NCBI RefSeq assembly: GCF_003417535.1
Contig: NZ_QVLS01000002.1
Location: forward strand, 62,001 to 126,000
Reading direction: 5' to 3'
Source: Hydrogenophaga borbori
GTDB taxonomy: Bacteria; Pseudomonadota; Gammaproteobacteria; Burkholderiales; Burkholderiaceae_C
Length of the DNA: 64,000 nt
Every line of letters begins with the position of its first letter. The first letter of the stretch is position 1. The translations under genes were made by a program, and so were the position numbers. The notes under the pieces were generated by a model. It was not told the origin of the DNA. It worked only from the letters and a program-made list of their open reading frames with translations, and did no database searches. Shown here piece after piece: positions 9,402 through 18,894 of this stretch.

Positions 9402-10712
9402 TCAGGCCCCCGCTTTCTCGGCGGCCTTGAGCGCGCGCTTGAGGTCGTCGATCAGGTCGTCGGCGTCTTCCAGGCCAATGGACAGGCGGATGGTGCCCGG
9501 GCCGATGCCTGCGCCCGCCAGGGCCTCGTCGCTCATGCGGAAGTGCGTGGTGCTGGCCGGGTGGATCACCAGGGAGCGGCAGTCGCCCACGTTGGCCAGG
9601 TGGCTGAACAGCTTGAGCGCCTCGATGAAAGCGCGCCCCTGGGCGCGCGAGCCCTTGATGTCGAAGCTGAACACCGAACCCGCGCCGCGCGCGCCGAAGC
9701 GCAGCAGCCTGTTGGCCAGCGCGTGGCTGGGGTGCGACTCGATCAGCGGGTGGCCCACGCGGCCCACCAGCGGGTGGCTGGCCAGGAACTGCACCACCTT
9801 CTCGGTGTTGCCCAGGTGGCGCTCCATGCGCAGCGACAGGGTTTCGATGCCCTGCAGGATCAGCCAGGCCGTGTGCGGGCTCATGCAGGCGCCGAAGTCG
9901 CGCAGGCCCTCGCGGCGCGCGCGCAGCAGGAAGGCGCCCACCGTCGACTCCTCGGTGAACACCATGTTGTGGAAGCCGTCGTAGGGCGCGCTGAACTCGG
10001 GGAAGTGGCCGGCGGCGTCCCAGTCGAAACCGCCGCCGTCGATCAGCACCCCGCCGATGACCGTGCCATGGCCGCTGAGGAACTTGGTGGCCGAGTGGTA
10101 GACCAGATCCGCGCCCAGCTCCAGCGGCTTGACCAGGTAAGGGGTTGTCAGGGTTGAATCCACCAGCAAGGGCACGCGCGCCTCGTGTGCGATCTGCGCC
10201 ACGGTGGGCATGTCCAGCACGTCCAGGCCCGGGTTGCCCACGGTTTCGCCGAAGAGCAGGCGGGTGTTGGGCCGGATGGCGGCGCGCCAGCCGTCGATGT
10301 CGCCGGGCTTGACGAAGGTGGTGTCGATGCCGAAGCGGCGCATGGTGTAGTGCAGCAGGTTCTGGCTGCCGCCATACAGCGCCGTGCTGGCCACGATGTG
10401 CGAGCCCGCGCCCATGAGCGTGGCCACCGCCAGGTGCAGCGCGGCCTGGCCGCTGGCGGTGGCGATGGCGCCGATGCCGCCTTCCAGCGCGGCCATGCGC
10501 TGCTCGAACACCGCGTTGGTGGGGTTGCTCAGGCGGCTGTAGACGTGGCCTGCGCGTTCCAGGTTGAACAGGGCGGCGGCGTGGTCGCTCGACTCGAAAA
10601 CGAACGAGGTGGTGAGGTGGATGGGCACGGCGCGCGCGCCGGTGGCGGGGTCGGGCGCGGCGCCCGCGTGCAGCGCGAGCGTGTCGAAGCCGGGGTCGGC
10701 GTGGCCTGCCAT
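9402..10712 (-). CDS. metY: O-acetylhomoserine sulfhydrylase / aminocarboxypropyltransferase
   Basis: PLP enzyme of the Cys/Met metabolism family, making homocysteine (or methionine) from O-acetylhomoserine and sulfide (or methanethiol). 436 aa. Seen: SRLSNPTNAVFEQRMAALEG (about 60-79), STALYGGSQNLL and the PLP lysine Lys210 in YHSATKFLSGHGT. The length and the insert HFPEFSAPYDGFHNMVF favour MetY over the shorter MetZ. The ATG at 10712 has a purine-rich GAGGAG about 9 bases upstream on its strand. First gene of a putative operon with the hydrolase and P450. Confidence 0.9.
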   Translation of the reverse strand: MAGHADPGFDTLALHAGAAPDPATGARAVPIHLTTSFVFESSDHAAALFNLERAGHVYSRLSNPTNAVFEQRMAALEGGIGAIATASGQAALHLAVATLMGAGSHIVASTALYGGSQNLLHYTMRRFGIDTTFVKPGDIDGWRAAIRPNTRLLFGETVGNPGLDVLDMPTVAQIAHEARVPLLVDSTLTTPYLVKPLELGADLVYHSATKFLSGHGTVIGGVLIDGGGFDWDAAGHFPEFSAPYDGFHNMVFTEESTVGAFLLRARREGLRDFGACMSPHTAWLILQGIETLSLRMERHLGNTEKVVQFLASHPLVGRVGHPLIESHPSHALANRLLRFGARGAGSVFSFDIKGSRAQGRAFIEALKLFSHLANVGDCRSLVIHPASTTHFRMSDEALAGAGIGPGTIRLSIGLEDADDLIDDLKRALKAAEKAGA

Positions 10713-10805
10713 GGGGACGGTCTCCTCTGTGATTTCTGGGGGATTGTGGGCTATATTGACCCACCCGCTCAGAGCGGAAGCGACACCCCCCAGAGGAGAC
10801 CCACC
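10713..10805. promoter_or_regulatory. Divergent promoter region metY / CBS protein
   Basis: A 93-base intergenic segment that must hold the promoters of metY (minus) and the CBS gene (plus). A dyad GTGGG-N9-CCCAC at 10746-10764 encloses TATATT (10753-10758), a possible -10 element for the plus strand. AGAGGAG just before the CBS ATG is its ribosome binding site. I do not see a SAM or SAH riboswitch. Confidence 0.4.
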
Positions 10806-11285
10806 ATGAAAGTCAGCGACATCCTGCGCGTCAAGGGCGGCACGCTCTACACCGTCTCGCCCGACGAGCGACTCGACGTGGCCGTGCAGACCATGGCGCA
10901 GTTCGACATCGGTTCGCTGGCCGTGATGGAGCATGGCGAACTGGTGGGCATGCTGACCTTCCGCGAGCTGATCGAGACGCTGGCGGCCAACGGCGGCCAG
11001 CTGGGCGGCAAGATCGTGCGCAGCGTCATGGACGACCACCCCATGACCTGCACCCCCGAGACCGAGCTGGAAGCCGTGCGCCCCATGATGCTGGAGAAGC
11101 ACACGCGCTACATGCCGGTGATGGAGGCCCGCATGCTCATGGGCGTCATCAGCTTCTACGACGTGGCCAAGGCCGTGGTGGACAGCCAGAACTTCGAGAA
11201 CAAGATGCTCAAGGCCTATATCCGCGACTGGCCCGAGGAAGAGACGCCCGCGGACCCGCCGCCGCAGCTGCGCGTCGCGCGCTGA
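10806..11285 (+). CDS. Tandem CBS-domain protein
   Basis: A 159-aa protein made almost entirely of two CBS motifs (about residues 7-62 and 74-132), with [20 protein letters not shown] and [20 protein letters not shown] as the two matching strand-helix units. CBS pairs bind adenosyl ligands and sense energy or redox state; the partner is not visible here. The ATG follows a good AGAGGAG site. Stand-alone CBS proteins of this length are common in Burkholderiales. Confidence 0.88.
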   Translation: MKVSDILRVKGGTLYTVSPDERLDVAVQTMAQFDIGSLAVMEHGELVGMLTFRELIETLAANGGQLGGKIVRSVMDDHPMTCTPETELEAVRPMMLEKHTRYMPVMEARMLMGVISFYDVAKAVVDSQNFENKMLKAYIRDWPEEETPADPPPQLRVAR

Positions 11286-11308
11286 TCGCCCACCGCCACC
11301 CGTCCCGG

Positions 11309-11346
11309 GACACCACGGAGCCGGCATCGCCGGGCCGGTGGTGTTG
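11309..11346 (+). terminator. Possible terminator hairpin after the CBS gene
   Basis: Perfect 7-bp arms ACACCAC (11310-11316) and GTGGTGT (11338-11344) enclose a second GC-rich helix. There is no long T run, so it could be a weak intrinsic terminator or simply a stable 3' structure. Confidence 0.35.
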
Positions 11347-11523
11347 TCGTGCGTCATCGCCTGCGAACTGGCGCTGGACCTGGTGTGCCTGGCGCAGCGC
11401 AGCCCTGGCGTCACAGCCCCAGCCCTCGGCCATGGGCCGGTGCGCGAGCGGAAAAGCCCTGGCGCAGTAGGCGCGTCGCGGCCCCAGGGATGGACCGCTT
11501 CGCGTCGAATAGGATGGCGGCTC

Positions 11524-12162
11524 ATGCACGACAACTTCTTTGACAGTCCCTTCAAAGGCAAGCTCCTCTCGGAGCAGGTGGCCAACCCGAACATCGAAGT
11601 CGGCCGCTACAGCTATTACTCAGGCTACTACCACGGCAGATCGTTCGACGACTGCGCCCGCTATCTCTCGCCCGAGCCCGGTGGCGCTGCCGATCGCCTG
11701 CGCATCGGCAGCTTCTGCTCGATCGGCACCGGCGTGTCGTTCGTGATGGCGGGCAACCAGGGACACCGGTACGACTGGGTCTCCTCGTTTCCTTTCTTCT
11801 ACATGAAGGAAGAACCGGCCTTCGCCCAGGCGCTGGACGCGTGGCAGCCCGCGGGGGACACCGTGGTAGGCAACGATGTTTGGATGGGCGCCGAAGCGAT
11901 CGTGATGGCGGGCGTGACCATCGGCGACGGTGCGGTGATCGCCAGCCGCGCCGTGGTGACGCGGGACGTCGAGCCTTACGCCATCGTCGGCGGCAACCCC
12001 GCGCGCACGATCCGCAAGCGCTTCAGCGACGAACGCATCGCATTGCTGCTGGAGATGCGCTGGTGGGACTGGCCCATCGAGCGCATCCGCGACGCGATGC
12101 CGATGCTGTGCTCCGGCGACATCGAGGCGCTGCATGGATGGTGGCTGGCCGGCGCCGACTGA
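11524..12162 (+). CDS. catB: CatB-type (xenobiotic) O-acetyltransferase
   Basis: Left-handed beta-helix acetyltransferase, 212 aa against about 210 for type B chloramphenicol acetyltransferases. It follows the CatB pattern throughout: [15 protein letters not shown] at the start, [38 protein letters not shown], the catalytic-type His81 in [23 protein letters not shown] hexapeptide turns, and [18 protein letters not shown]. Known members acetylate chloramphenicol; activity of this one is inferred. The ATG at 11524 gives the family N-terminus, but no strong ribosome site is visible. Base composition resembles its neighbours and no cassette attC site or integrase is nearby, so it looks chromosomal. 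Confidence 0.9.
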   Translation: MHDNFFDSPFKGKLLSEQVANPNIEVGRYSYYSGYYHGRSFDDCARYLSPEPGGAADRLRIGSFCSIGTGVSFVMAGNQGHRYDWVSSFPFFYMKEEPAFAQALDAWQPAGDTVVGNDVWMGAEAIVMAGVTIGDGAVIASRAVVTRDVEPYAIVGGNPARTIRKRFSDERIALLLEMRWWDWPIERIRDAMPMLCSGDIEALHGWWLAGAD

Positions 12163-12217
12163 CAGGTGCGCGGGCGCTTGTCGGCCCGGCAAAGGCCTCG
12201 CCGATAATCGGCGGCCT

Positions 12218-13318
12218 ATGAGCGGCAACACCCTAGGCACCCTGTTCCGGGTCACGAACTTCGGCGAATCCCACGGCCCGGCCATCGGCTGCGTCATCGA
12301 CGGCTGCCCGCCCGGCATGGACCTGTCCGAGGCCGATATCCAGGGCGACCTGGACCGCCGCCGCCCCGGCACCAGCAAGTTCGTCACCCAGCGCAACGAG
12401 CCCGACGCGGTGGAAATCCTCAGCGGCGTGTACGAGGGCAAGACCACCGGCACCCCCATCTGCCTGCTCATCCGCAACACCGACCAGCGCAGCAAGGACT
12501 ACAGCGAGATCGCGCGCACCTTCCGCCCCGGCCACGCCGACTACACCTACTGGCAGAAATTCGGCATCCGCGACCCACGCGGCGGCGGCCGCTCCTCGGC
12601 CCGCCTCACCGCCCCCACCGTGGCCGCCGGCGCCGTGGCCAAGAAGTGGCTGGCGCAGCAATACGGCACCCGCTTCCGCGGCTGCATGGTGCAGGTGGGC
12701 GAACTCGCCATCCCCTTCGAGGGCTGGGCGCACGTGCCGAACAACCCCTTCTTCGCCCCCGTGGCCGACGTCTCGGCCATCGAGGACTACATGAACGCCC
12801 TGCGCAAGCGCGGCGACTCCTGCGGCGCGCGCCTGCGGGTCACGGCCACCGGCATGCCCGTGGGCCTGGGCGAGCCCCTGTATGACCGGCTCGACGCCGA
12901 CATCGCGCACGCCCTGATGGGCCTGAACGCGGTCAAGGGCGTGGAGATCGGCGCCGGCTTCGCCAGCGTGGCCGACTTCGGCAGCACGCACGGCGACAGC
13001 CTCACCCCCGAGGGCTTCGCGGCCAACAAGGCCGGCGGCGTGTTGGGCGGCATCAGCACCGGACAGGACCTGGAGGTGCAGATCGCCATCAAGCCCACGA
13101 GCTCTATCCTGGTGCCGCGCGAGAGCATCGACATCGAGGGCAAGAGCACCGAGCTCATCACCAAGGGCCGCCACGACCCCTGCGTGGGCATCCGCGCCAC
13201 CCCCATCGCCGAGGCCCTGCTGGCCCTGGTCGTCATGGACCACGCGCTGCTGCACCGCGCGCAGTGCGGCGACGTGCGCACGGACACGCCGGACATCGCC
13301 GCGCGCGCCCGTGGCTGA
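12218..13318 (+). CDS. aroC: Chorismate synthase
   Basis: Last step of the shikimate pathway (EPSP to chorismate, FMNH2-dependent), 366 aa, the usual length. Seen: [18 protein letters not shown] near the start, [13 protein letters not shown], the second signature with [14 protein letters not shown], and the third, [16 protein letters not shown]. The ATG at 12218 gives the canonical [20 protein letters not shown] start. The downstream MFS gene overlaps its last 8 bases. Confidence 0.97.
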   Translation: MSGNTLGTLFRVTNFGESHGPAIGCVIDGCPPGMDLSEADIQGDLDRRRPGTSKFVTQRNEPDAVEILSGVYEGKTTGTPICLLIRNTDQRSKDYSEIARTFRPGHADYTYWQKFGIRDPRGGGRSSARLTAPTVAAGAVAKKWLAQQYGTRFRGCMVQVGELAIPFEGWAHVPNNPFFAPVADVSAIEDYMNALRKRGDSCGARLRVTATGMPVGLGEPLYDRLDADIAHALMGLNAVKGVEIGAGFASVADFGSTHGDSLTPEGFAANKAGGVLGGISTGQDLEVQIAIKPTSSILVPRESIDIEGKSTELITKGRHDPCVGIRATPIAEALLALVVMDHALLHRAQCGDVRTDTPDIAARARG

Positions 13319-14489
13319 GCGCGGCCGGCTCTTTGCCTTCTGCGCGCTGTCGGGCAGCTACTTCGCCCACATCGGTTTCTTCAATCCTTACCTGCCGCTC
13401 TGGCTCAAGGACCTGGGTTTCGGCCTGCTGGCCATCAGCGTGCTCACCTCGGTGCAGGCGGCCACGCGCCTGTTCGCGCCCTATGGCTGGGGCTGGCTGA
13501 GCGACCACACCGGCGAGCGCGTGCGCCTGCTGCGGGTGGGCGCCGGCGTGGCGCTGCTGTGCTCGCTGGGCCTGTGGTTCGAACTGAGCGGCCCGCTGCT
13601 GTTCGTGGTGCTGCTGCTGATGTTCACCCACACCAGCGGCATGATGCCCATGAGCGAGGCCGTGCTGGCCCAGCAGGTGAGCCGCGATGGCCGGCTGGAC
13701 GTGCGCCGCTACGGCCGCGTGCGCGTCTGGGGTTCGCTGGGCTTCCTGGTCACGGTGCTGGCGGCCGGTGCCTGGTTCCAGGCCTTCGGCATGGGCAGCT
13801 TCGCGGCCTGGACCTCGCTCAGCCTGGCCGCCGTGGCACTCAGCACCTGGCTGCTGCCCGACGCGCGCGAGCCCGCCGCGCACCAGGCCAGGGCCGAGCC
13901 GATCGGGCCCGTGCTGCGCCAGCCGCGCATGCGCTGGTTCTTCGCGGCGGTGTTCTTCCACGTGCTCGCGCATGTGTTCATCTACGTGTTCTTCTCGTTG
14001 CACCTGGACGCGCTGGGCTACCCCAAGTCGGCCATCGGCGCGTTCTGGGCCGCCTCGGTGCTGGTGGAGATCGGCTGGTTCCTCACCCAGGGGCGCTGGA
14101 TGCCCGCGCTGTCCTTGCCGGGCTGGCTGGTGCTGGGTGGCGCGCTCACCGCGCTGCGCATGGCGATCACGGCCGGGCTGCCGTCGGTGTGGCCGCTGCT
14201 GGCGCTGGCGCAGCTGGCGCACGCCATCACCTTCGCGGCGCACCACACGGTCTGCATCGCCTGGATCAGCGAGCACTTCCCGGGCCGCCTGCGCGGGCGC
14301 GGGCAGGCGCTGTACGCGGTGCTGGGCTACGGCCTGTCGGGTGTCACGGGCGGCCTGCTGGGCGGCCTGGTGTCCAGCCGCTTCGGCCTGGCCAGCGTGT
14401 TCTGGCTGGGCGCGCTCTGCGGCCTGGTGGCGGCCGCTTGCGCGCTCAAGGTGCGGGCGTTGACGCGAGCCAGCGGCGCAAGGGGTTGA
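13311..14489 (+). CDS. MFS transporter (phenylpropionate-permease-like)
   Basis: A 392-aa, 12-helix major facilitator of the MFS_1-like/HcaT type, with [20 protein letters not shown] in helix 1 and loop 2-3 [20 protein letters not shown]. The start is a GTG inside the end of aroC (8-base overlap), so co-translation is likely. Substrate unknown. Its last 44 bases overlap the 3' end of the oppositely oriented EamA gene. Confidence 0.85.
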   Translation: MAERGRLFAFCALSGSYFAHIGFFNPYLPLWLKDLGFGLLAISVLTSVQAATRLFAPYGWGWLSDHTGERVRLLRVGAGVALLCSLGLWFELSGPLLFVVLLLMFTHTSGMMPMSEAVLAQQVSRDGRLDVRRYGRVRVWGSLGFLVTVLAAGAWFQAFGMGSFAAWTSLSLAAVALSTWLLPDAREPAAHQARAEPIGPVLRQPRMRWFFAAVFFHVLAHVFIYVFFSLHLDALGYPKSAIGAFWAASVLVEIGWFLTQGRWMPALSLPGWLVLGGALTALRMAITAGLPSVWPLLALAQLAHAITFAAHHTVCIAWISEHFPGRLRGRGQALYAVLGYGLSGVTGGLLGGLVSSRFGLASVFWLGALCGLVAAACALKVRALTRASGARG

Positions 14490-15336
14490 AGCCCGTCACC
14501 AGGCCCGTGGCCACCAGCACCAGCGCGCCGCCGATGAACAGGCCGCTGGAGAGCTCCTCGCCCAGGAAAAGGTGGCCCCAGGTGACGCCGAAGATCGGGA
14601 TCATGAAGGCCGGGCTGATGGCCGCCACCGGCGAGACGTGGCGCAGGATGCGCAGGTGGACCCAGTAGGCGGTCCCCGAGGTGATGATGCCCAGCACGCC
14701 CACGGCCATGAGCGCGGCCGGCGTGAACGTGGCCTGCGGCCAGGCCCAGGCCGCGCCGGGCAGCAGGAACACCAGCGCGCCGGCGTGCAGGCCGGCCGCG
14801 ATGGCCAGCGGCTCCATGCGCGTGGTGGCGCGCTTCATCAGCGGGGTGGAGGCCCCGTAGCCGGCCGAGGCGGCGATGCAGGCCAGCACGGCCAGGATGG
14901 TCGGGCCGTCGAGCCGGACCGGGCCCAGTTGCACGATGAGTCCCACGCCCACGAAACCCAGGGCGCAGCCGATGAGCTTGTGGCGCGTCAGCGTGTCTTC
15001 CTTCAGCCAGGCGGCGGCCAGGGTGCCGAACAGCACGGCCGTGGTGTTGAGCAGGGCGCTGTAGCCGGCCGGCAGGTACAGCGCGGCCCAGGCATAGAGC
15101 AGGAAGGGCAGGACCACGGTGAGCGTGCCCAGCCCCAGCAGCTCGCGCCAGTGCTTCCAGGGCCAGCGCTGGCCCAGCGCGCGCATGACGATGGTGAGCA
15201 CCACCAGCGCCAGCGCCACGCGGATGCCGGCCAGCGGCAGCGGCGTGAGCGCCGGCGTGGCGATGCGCAGGAACAGGAAGGAAGCCCCCCAGAGCGCCGA
15301 CAGCCCGACGAGCTGGGCGAAGTGGCGGGTTTTCAC
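14446..15336 (-). CDS. EamA/DMT family transporter
   Basis: A 296-aa ten-helix drug/metabolite transporter with two EamA halves; [20 protein letters not shown] opens the first. A GTG start at 15336 overlaps the aroQ stop (GTGA), placing it in one unit with aroQ and aroE. The substrate is unknown; the context hints at a shikimate-type or aromatic compound (inference). Confidence 0.87.
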   Translation of the reverse strand: MKTRHFAQLVGLSALWGASFLFLRIATPALTPLPLAGIRVALALVVLTIVMRALGQRWPWKHWRELLGLGTLTVVLPFLLYAWAALYLPAGYSALLNTTAVLFGTLAAAWLKEDTLTRHKLIGCALGFVGVGLIVQLGPVRLDGPTILAVLACIAASAGYGASTPLMKRATTRMEPLAIAAGLHAGALVFLLPGAAWAWPQATFTPAALMAVGVLGIITSGTAYWVHLRILRHVSPVAAISPAFMIPIFGVTWGHLFLGEELSSGLFIGGALVLVATGLVTGFNPLRRWLASTPAP

Positions 15337-15791
15337 CGGGCGGCGGCCTTGCGGACCAGCCCTTCGATCGCGAGTTCGTAGCCCGCGACGCCGAAACCGA
15401 CCACGATGCCCGCCGCCACCGGCGAGACGTAGGAGTGGTGGCGGAAGGACTCGCGCGCGTGCACGTTGGAGATGTGCACCTCCATCACCGGCAGCGGCGC
15501 GACGCCGGCGATGGCGTCGTGCAGCGCGATGGAGGTGTGGGTGTAGGCGCCGGGGTTCATCACCACGCCCAGCAGTTCGCCGGCCTTGAAGCGCCGGCCG
15601 GCGGCGTGGATGGCGTCGAGCAGCGCGCCTTCGTGGTTGCTCTGCAGCGCCTCCAGCGTGTGGCCCAGGCGCTCTGCGGTGGCGCGGCAGCGGGCCTCCA
15701 CGTCGGCCAGCGTGGCCGCGCCGTAGGTGGCGGGCTCGCGCGTGCCGAGCAGGTTCAGGTTGGGGCCGTTGAGCAGCAGGATGGCGGGCAT
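15333..15791 (-). CDS. aroQ: Type II 3-dehydroquinate dehydratase
   Basis: Converts 3-dehydroquinate to 3-dehydroshikimate, 152 aa, the usual length. Seen: [20 protein letters not shown] with the catalytic Tyr, [28 protein letters not shown] and [17 protein letters not shown]. It sits 30 bases downstream of aroE and is coupled to the EamA transporter. Type II enzymes serve either biosynthesis or quinate catabolism, and the sequence alone does not separate the two. Confidence 0.96.
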   Translation of the reverse strand: MPAILLLNGPNLNLLGTREPATYGAATLADVEARCRATAERLGHTLEALQSNHEGALLDAIHAAGRRFKAGELLGVVMNPGAYTHTSIALHDAIAGVAPLPVMEVHISNVHARESFRHHSYVSPVAAGIVVGFGVAGYELAIEGLVRKAAAR

Positions 15792-15821
15792 GGACGGGCT
15801 TTCCTTGTGATCCGACCGACT

Positions 15822-16646
15822 TTAAACCAGGGGCACCGACAGCCGCTCGATCACCTCGCGCGTGCCCGGTCGCACGCCGCGCCACCAGGCGAAGGCCTCG
15901 GCCGCCTGTTCCACCAGCATGCCCACGCCGTCGGCCAGCGCATGCACCCCGGCCTCGCGCGCCTGGCGCAGGAACGGGGTCAGGCCCTTGCCGTAGACCA
16001 TGTCGTAGGCGAGGGCGCCGGGCGCGAACAGGCCACCGGGCAGGGGCAGGGCCTCGCCGGACAGGCCGGCCGAGGTGGCGTTGATCACCACATCGAAGCG
16101 CTCGCCCGCGAGGTCCGCGTAGCCGCCGCTCTGCAGCGTGGCGTGGGCGGCGAAATCGGCGCGCAGCGCGTGCGCCTTGTCGGCCGTGCGGTTGGCCACG
16201 GCCAGTGCGGCGGGGCCTTGTTGCGCCAGGGGCAGCAGCGCGCCGCGCGTGGCGCCGCCGGCGCCCAGCAGCAGCACGCGCCGACCCTTGAGCGCGTGGC
16301 CCAGGTTGCGCTGGATGTCGTTGACCAGGCCGACGCCGTCGAAGTTCTCGGCGCGGATGCGGTCGCCCGGCTCGAAGCGCAGGGCATTGGCCGCGCCGGC
16401 CAGGCGCGCGGCCTCGCTCGGGTCGGTGGCCAGTTCGCAGGCCTGCAGCTTGAAGGGCAGGGTGACATTGGCGCCGCGCCCGCCCTGTTCGCGAAAGGCC
16501 CGCACCGTGGCCGCGAAGCCGTCCAGCGGCGCCTCGATGGCGGTGTAGGCGATGTCCTGCCCGGTGGCCCGGGCAAACGCGGCGTGGATCTGCGGGGACT
16601 TGCTGTGCGAGATCGGGTGGCCGATGACGGCGTAGCGGTCGGTCAT
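15822..16646 (-). CDS. aroE: Shikimate dehydrogenase
   Basis: NADP-dependent reduction of 3-dehydroshikimate, 274 aa. Seen: YAVIGHPISHSKSPQIHAAF (shikimate-binding Ser residues), NVTLPFKLQA with the catalytic Lys, and the dinucleotide-binding LLLGAGGATRGALLP. First gene of the aroE-aroQ-EamA unit, divergent from frnE across 91 bases. Confidence 0.95.
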   Translation of the reverse strand: MTDRYAVIGHPISHSKSPQIHAAFARATGQDIAYTAIEAPLDGFAATVRAFREQGGRGANVTLPFKLQACELATDPSEAARLAGAANALRFEPGDRIRAENFDGVGLVNDIQRNLGHALKGRRVLLLGAGGATRGALLPLAQQGPAALAVANRTADKAHALRADFAAHATLQSGGYADLAGERFDVVINATSAGLSGEALPLPGGLFAPGALAYDMVYGKGLTPFLRQAREAGVHALADGVGMLVEQAAEAFAWWRGVRPGTREVIERLSVPLV

Positions 16647-16737
16647 GGAGGGGATTGGGGGCTATCACGCCCTGCGGGCAGGGTCATTGCGGGGAAGCCG
16701 GCATTGTCTCGCAGCGCCGGGCGGGACAATCCCGCCC

Positions 16738-17403
16738 ATGAACATCCCACGCCTCAAGATCGATTTCGTCTCCGACGTCTCCTGCCCCTGGTGCGCCGTC
16801 GGCCTGGGCGGGCTGGAGCAGGCCCTGAAACGGCTCGACGGCCAGGTCGCGGCCGACATCACCTTCCAGCCCTTCGAGCTCAACCCCCAGATGGGTGCCG
16901 AGGGCCAGGACATCGGCGAGCACCTGACGGAAAAGTACGGCAGCACGCCCGAGCAGCAGGCGCAGATACGCGGGACCATCGCCGCGCGCGGCGCCGAGGT
17001 GGGCTTCCCATTCAACCCGGCGGGCCGGGGCCGCATCTGGAACACCTTCGACGCCCACCGCCTGCTGCACTGGGCGGCCGAAGAGGGCGCGCCCGGCCAG
17101 CAGCACGCGCTCAAGAAGGCGCTGATGGCCGCCTGCCACACGCGCAGCGAGGCCATGGGCCACCACGAGGTGCTGCTGGCCTGCGTGCGCGAGGCGGGGC
17201 TGGACGGGGCGCGCGCCCAGGCCATCCTGGCCAGCGACGAATTCGCGCAGGACGTGCGCGAGCGCGAGCAGTTCTACCTGTCGCACGGCATCCACGCGGT
17301 GCCGGCGGTGATCGTCAACGACCGCCACCTGATCTCGGGTGGCCAGCCGGCGGCGGCCTACGAGCAGGCGCTGCGGCAGATCGCGGCCGGGCCGGCGGAG
17401 TGA
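16738..17403 (+). CDS. DsbA/FrnE-family thiol oxidoreductase
   Basis: A 221-aa thioredoxin-fold protein with the active site SCPWC early on (SDVSCPWCAVG, residues 12-22), an alpha-helical insertion and the cis-Pro segment HAVPAVIVNDRHLISG. This matches the cytoplasmic FrnE/2-hydroxychromene-isomerase-like branch and has no signal peptide. The frame is open upstream to 16645, but the ATG at 16738 gives the family start. Confidence 0.88.
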   Translation: MNIPRLKIDFVSDVSCPWCAVGLGGLEQALKRLDGQVAADITFQPFELNPQMGAEGQDIGEHLTEKYGSTPEQQAQIRGTIAARGAEVGFPFNPAGRGRIWNTFDAHRLLHWAAEEGAPGQQHALKKALMAACHTRSEAMGHHEVLLACVREAGLDGARAQAILASDEFAQDVREREQFYLSHGIHAVPAVIVNDRHLISGGQPAAAYEQALRQIAAGPAE

Positions 17404-17422
17404 TCGCGCGGCGGCGCGGGGC

Positions 17423-18532
17423 TCAGCGGGCCGCTTCGCGCGCCGCGCCGCCGTGCGCCGGCGCGGCCGAAGGCGCCGACGCCATGTCCAGCTCGGCGCG
17501 CAGGCGCGGCAGGTACTGAGGGTAGGCCCGCTGAAGAAAGTCGACCAGCTTCTCGCGCACCTCGCAGCGCAGGTCCCAGGCCGCGCCGGCCGAGCCCGCC
17601 GTCACCAGGCAGCGCAATTGCAGGGCGCGCTCGCCGGCTTCCGTCACCTGCAACAGGCTGAATCGCTTGTCCCAGTGGGGCGAGGCCTCGCAGATGCGCT
17701 GCAACTCCTCGCGCAGCGGCGCCAGCGGCGTGCGGTAGTCCACCCACAGGAAGACGGTGCCGATGAGATCGGATGTGGTGCGTGTCCAGTTCTGGAAAGG
17801 CTTCTCGATCCAGTACTGCAGCGGCACCACCAGGCGGCGCTGGTCCCATATGCGCACCACCACGTAGGTTCCGGTGATCTCCTCGATCACGCCCCACTCG
17901 CCTTCGACGATCACCACGTCGTCGAGGCGGATCGGCTGGCTCAGGCCGATCTGCAGGCCGGCGATCAGGTTGCCCAGCACCGGCCGCGCGGCGAAGCCCG
18001 CCACCAGACCCGCCAGGCCGGCAGAGGCCAGCAGGCTGGTGCCGATCTGCCGCGCCTGTGGGAAGGTCATCAGCATGAGCGACAGACCGATCAGCAGCAC
18101 CAGGCCCTGCAGCGTGCGCGCGAGCACGCGCGTCTGCGTCTGGACGCGGCGCGCGTGCAGGTTGTCGGCCGTGCTGGTGGGGTTGGCGGCGATGACGCCC
18201 TGGGCCGCGCCGCGCACCGCGTTGGACACCAGCCAGGTCACGGCGCCGATCAGCAGCAGAGCGCAGAGCTGCTGCGCGCCGGCCAGGCCCGGCGCGTCGG
18301 CCGGTGTGCCTTGCAGCACGGCGTTGACGGGCAGCAGCGGCAGGCCCCATTTCGCGGGCGAGCGGATGGCCTTGGCCACGCTGGCCGCGACGGGCGCATC
18401 GCGCGTGGCGCGGCGCACCACGCGTTCGCCGAGGCGAAAGGCCAGGCTGGCGAGCAGCACGCCGATCAGCATGCTGCCCAGCGAGGGCAGCCAGGTCAGC
18501 AGGGCGGGTGGCAGCCAGTTCAACGCGTCCAT
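17423..18532 (-). CDS. MscS-family mechanosensitive channel
   Basis: A 369-aa small-conductance channel homologue. The C-terminal half has the MscS pore and beta domain: SAGLAGLVAGFAARPVLGNL followed by GLQIGLSQPIRLDDVVIVEG and WDQRRLVVPLQYWIEKPFQN. Ahead of this are four hydrophobic helices. It ends with an Ala-rich tail. Convergent with frnE; upstream are 94 bases before the glutaredoxin gene. Confidence 0.9.
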   Translation of the reverse strand: MDALNWLPPALLTWLPSLGSMLIGVLLASLAFRLGERVVRRATRDAPVAASVAKAIRSPAKWGLPLLPVNAVLQGTPADAPGLAGAQQLCALLLIGAVTWLVSNAVRGAAQGVIAANPTSTADNLHARRVQTQTRVLARTLQGLVLLIGLSLMLMTFPQARQIGTSLLASAGLAGLVAGFAARPVLGNLIAGLQIGLSQPIRLDDVVIVEGEWGVIEEITGTYVVVRIWDQRRLVVPLQYWIEKPFQNWTRTTSDLIGTVFLWVDYRTPLAPLREELQRICEASPHWDKRFSLLQVTEAGERALQLRCLVTAGSAGAAWDLRCEVREKLVDFLQRAYPQYLPRLRAELDMASAPSAAPAHGGAAREAAR

Positions 18533-18626
18533 GCGGCCGCAGGGTAACCAGCGTGCCTATCCGCACGCAAGTCTGTGTGCTTTGAAAACCGCAGCAAGTC
18601 AGCCGCGTACCGCGTGAACGGCGCCT

Positions 18627-18869
18627 TCAACGCCCCAGCTGCGCCAGCGCCGCCTGCAGGCCGGCCAGACCGCCCACGCGCTGGTCATTGATGAAGATCT
18701 GCGGCATCTGGCGCACCGAGGGACCGCACTTTTCATAGAACGCGAGGCGTTCGGCCTCGTCGTCGATCTTGATCTCCTCGAAGTCCATGGCGCGGGACTT
18801 CAGCAGCATCTTGGCGGACTCGCACTGCGGGCAGGCGGACTTGGAATAGACGGTGATCTTGAGGCTCAT
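18627..18869 (-). CDS. Glutaredoxin-like protein
   Basis: An 80-aa thiol-disulfide protein with a CPQC active site (Cys13, Cys16) in ITVYSKSACPQCESAK and the cis-Pro/GSH-site VRQMPQIFINDQRVGG. The ATG at 18869 is preferred over an in-frame TTG 6 bases upstream. It follows the radical SAM gene by 25 bases on the same strand and may be co-transcribed with it; whether it acts on that protein is unknown. Confidence 0.88.
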   Translation of the reverse strand: MSLKITVYSKSACPQCESAKMLLKSRAMDFEEIKIDDEAERLAFYEKCGPSVRQMPQIFINDQRVGGLAGLQAALAQLGR

Positions 18870-18894
18870 GCGCAAAGTGTAGGGGGATGGCCGT

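Noticed and set aside
10713..10805. SAM or SAH riboswitch upstream of metY
   Set aside because: The leader is short and none of the conserved core sequences are present.
11286..12217. CatB as an integron cassette
   Set aside because: No attC-like imperfect palindrome, no integrase and no compositional break are visible around it.
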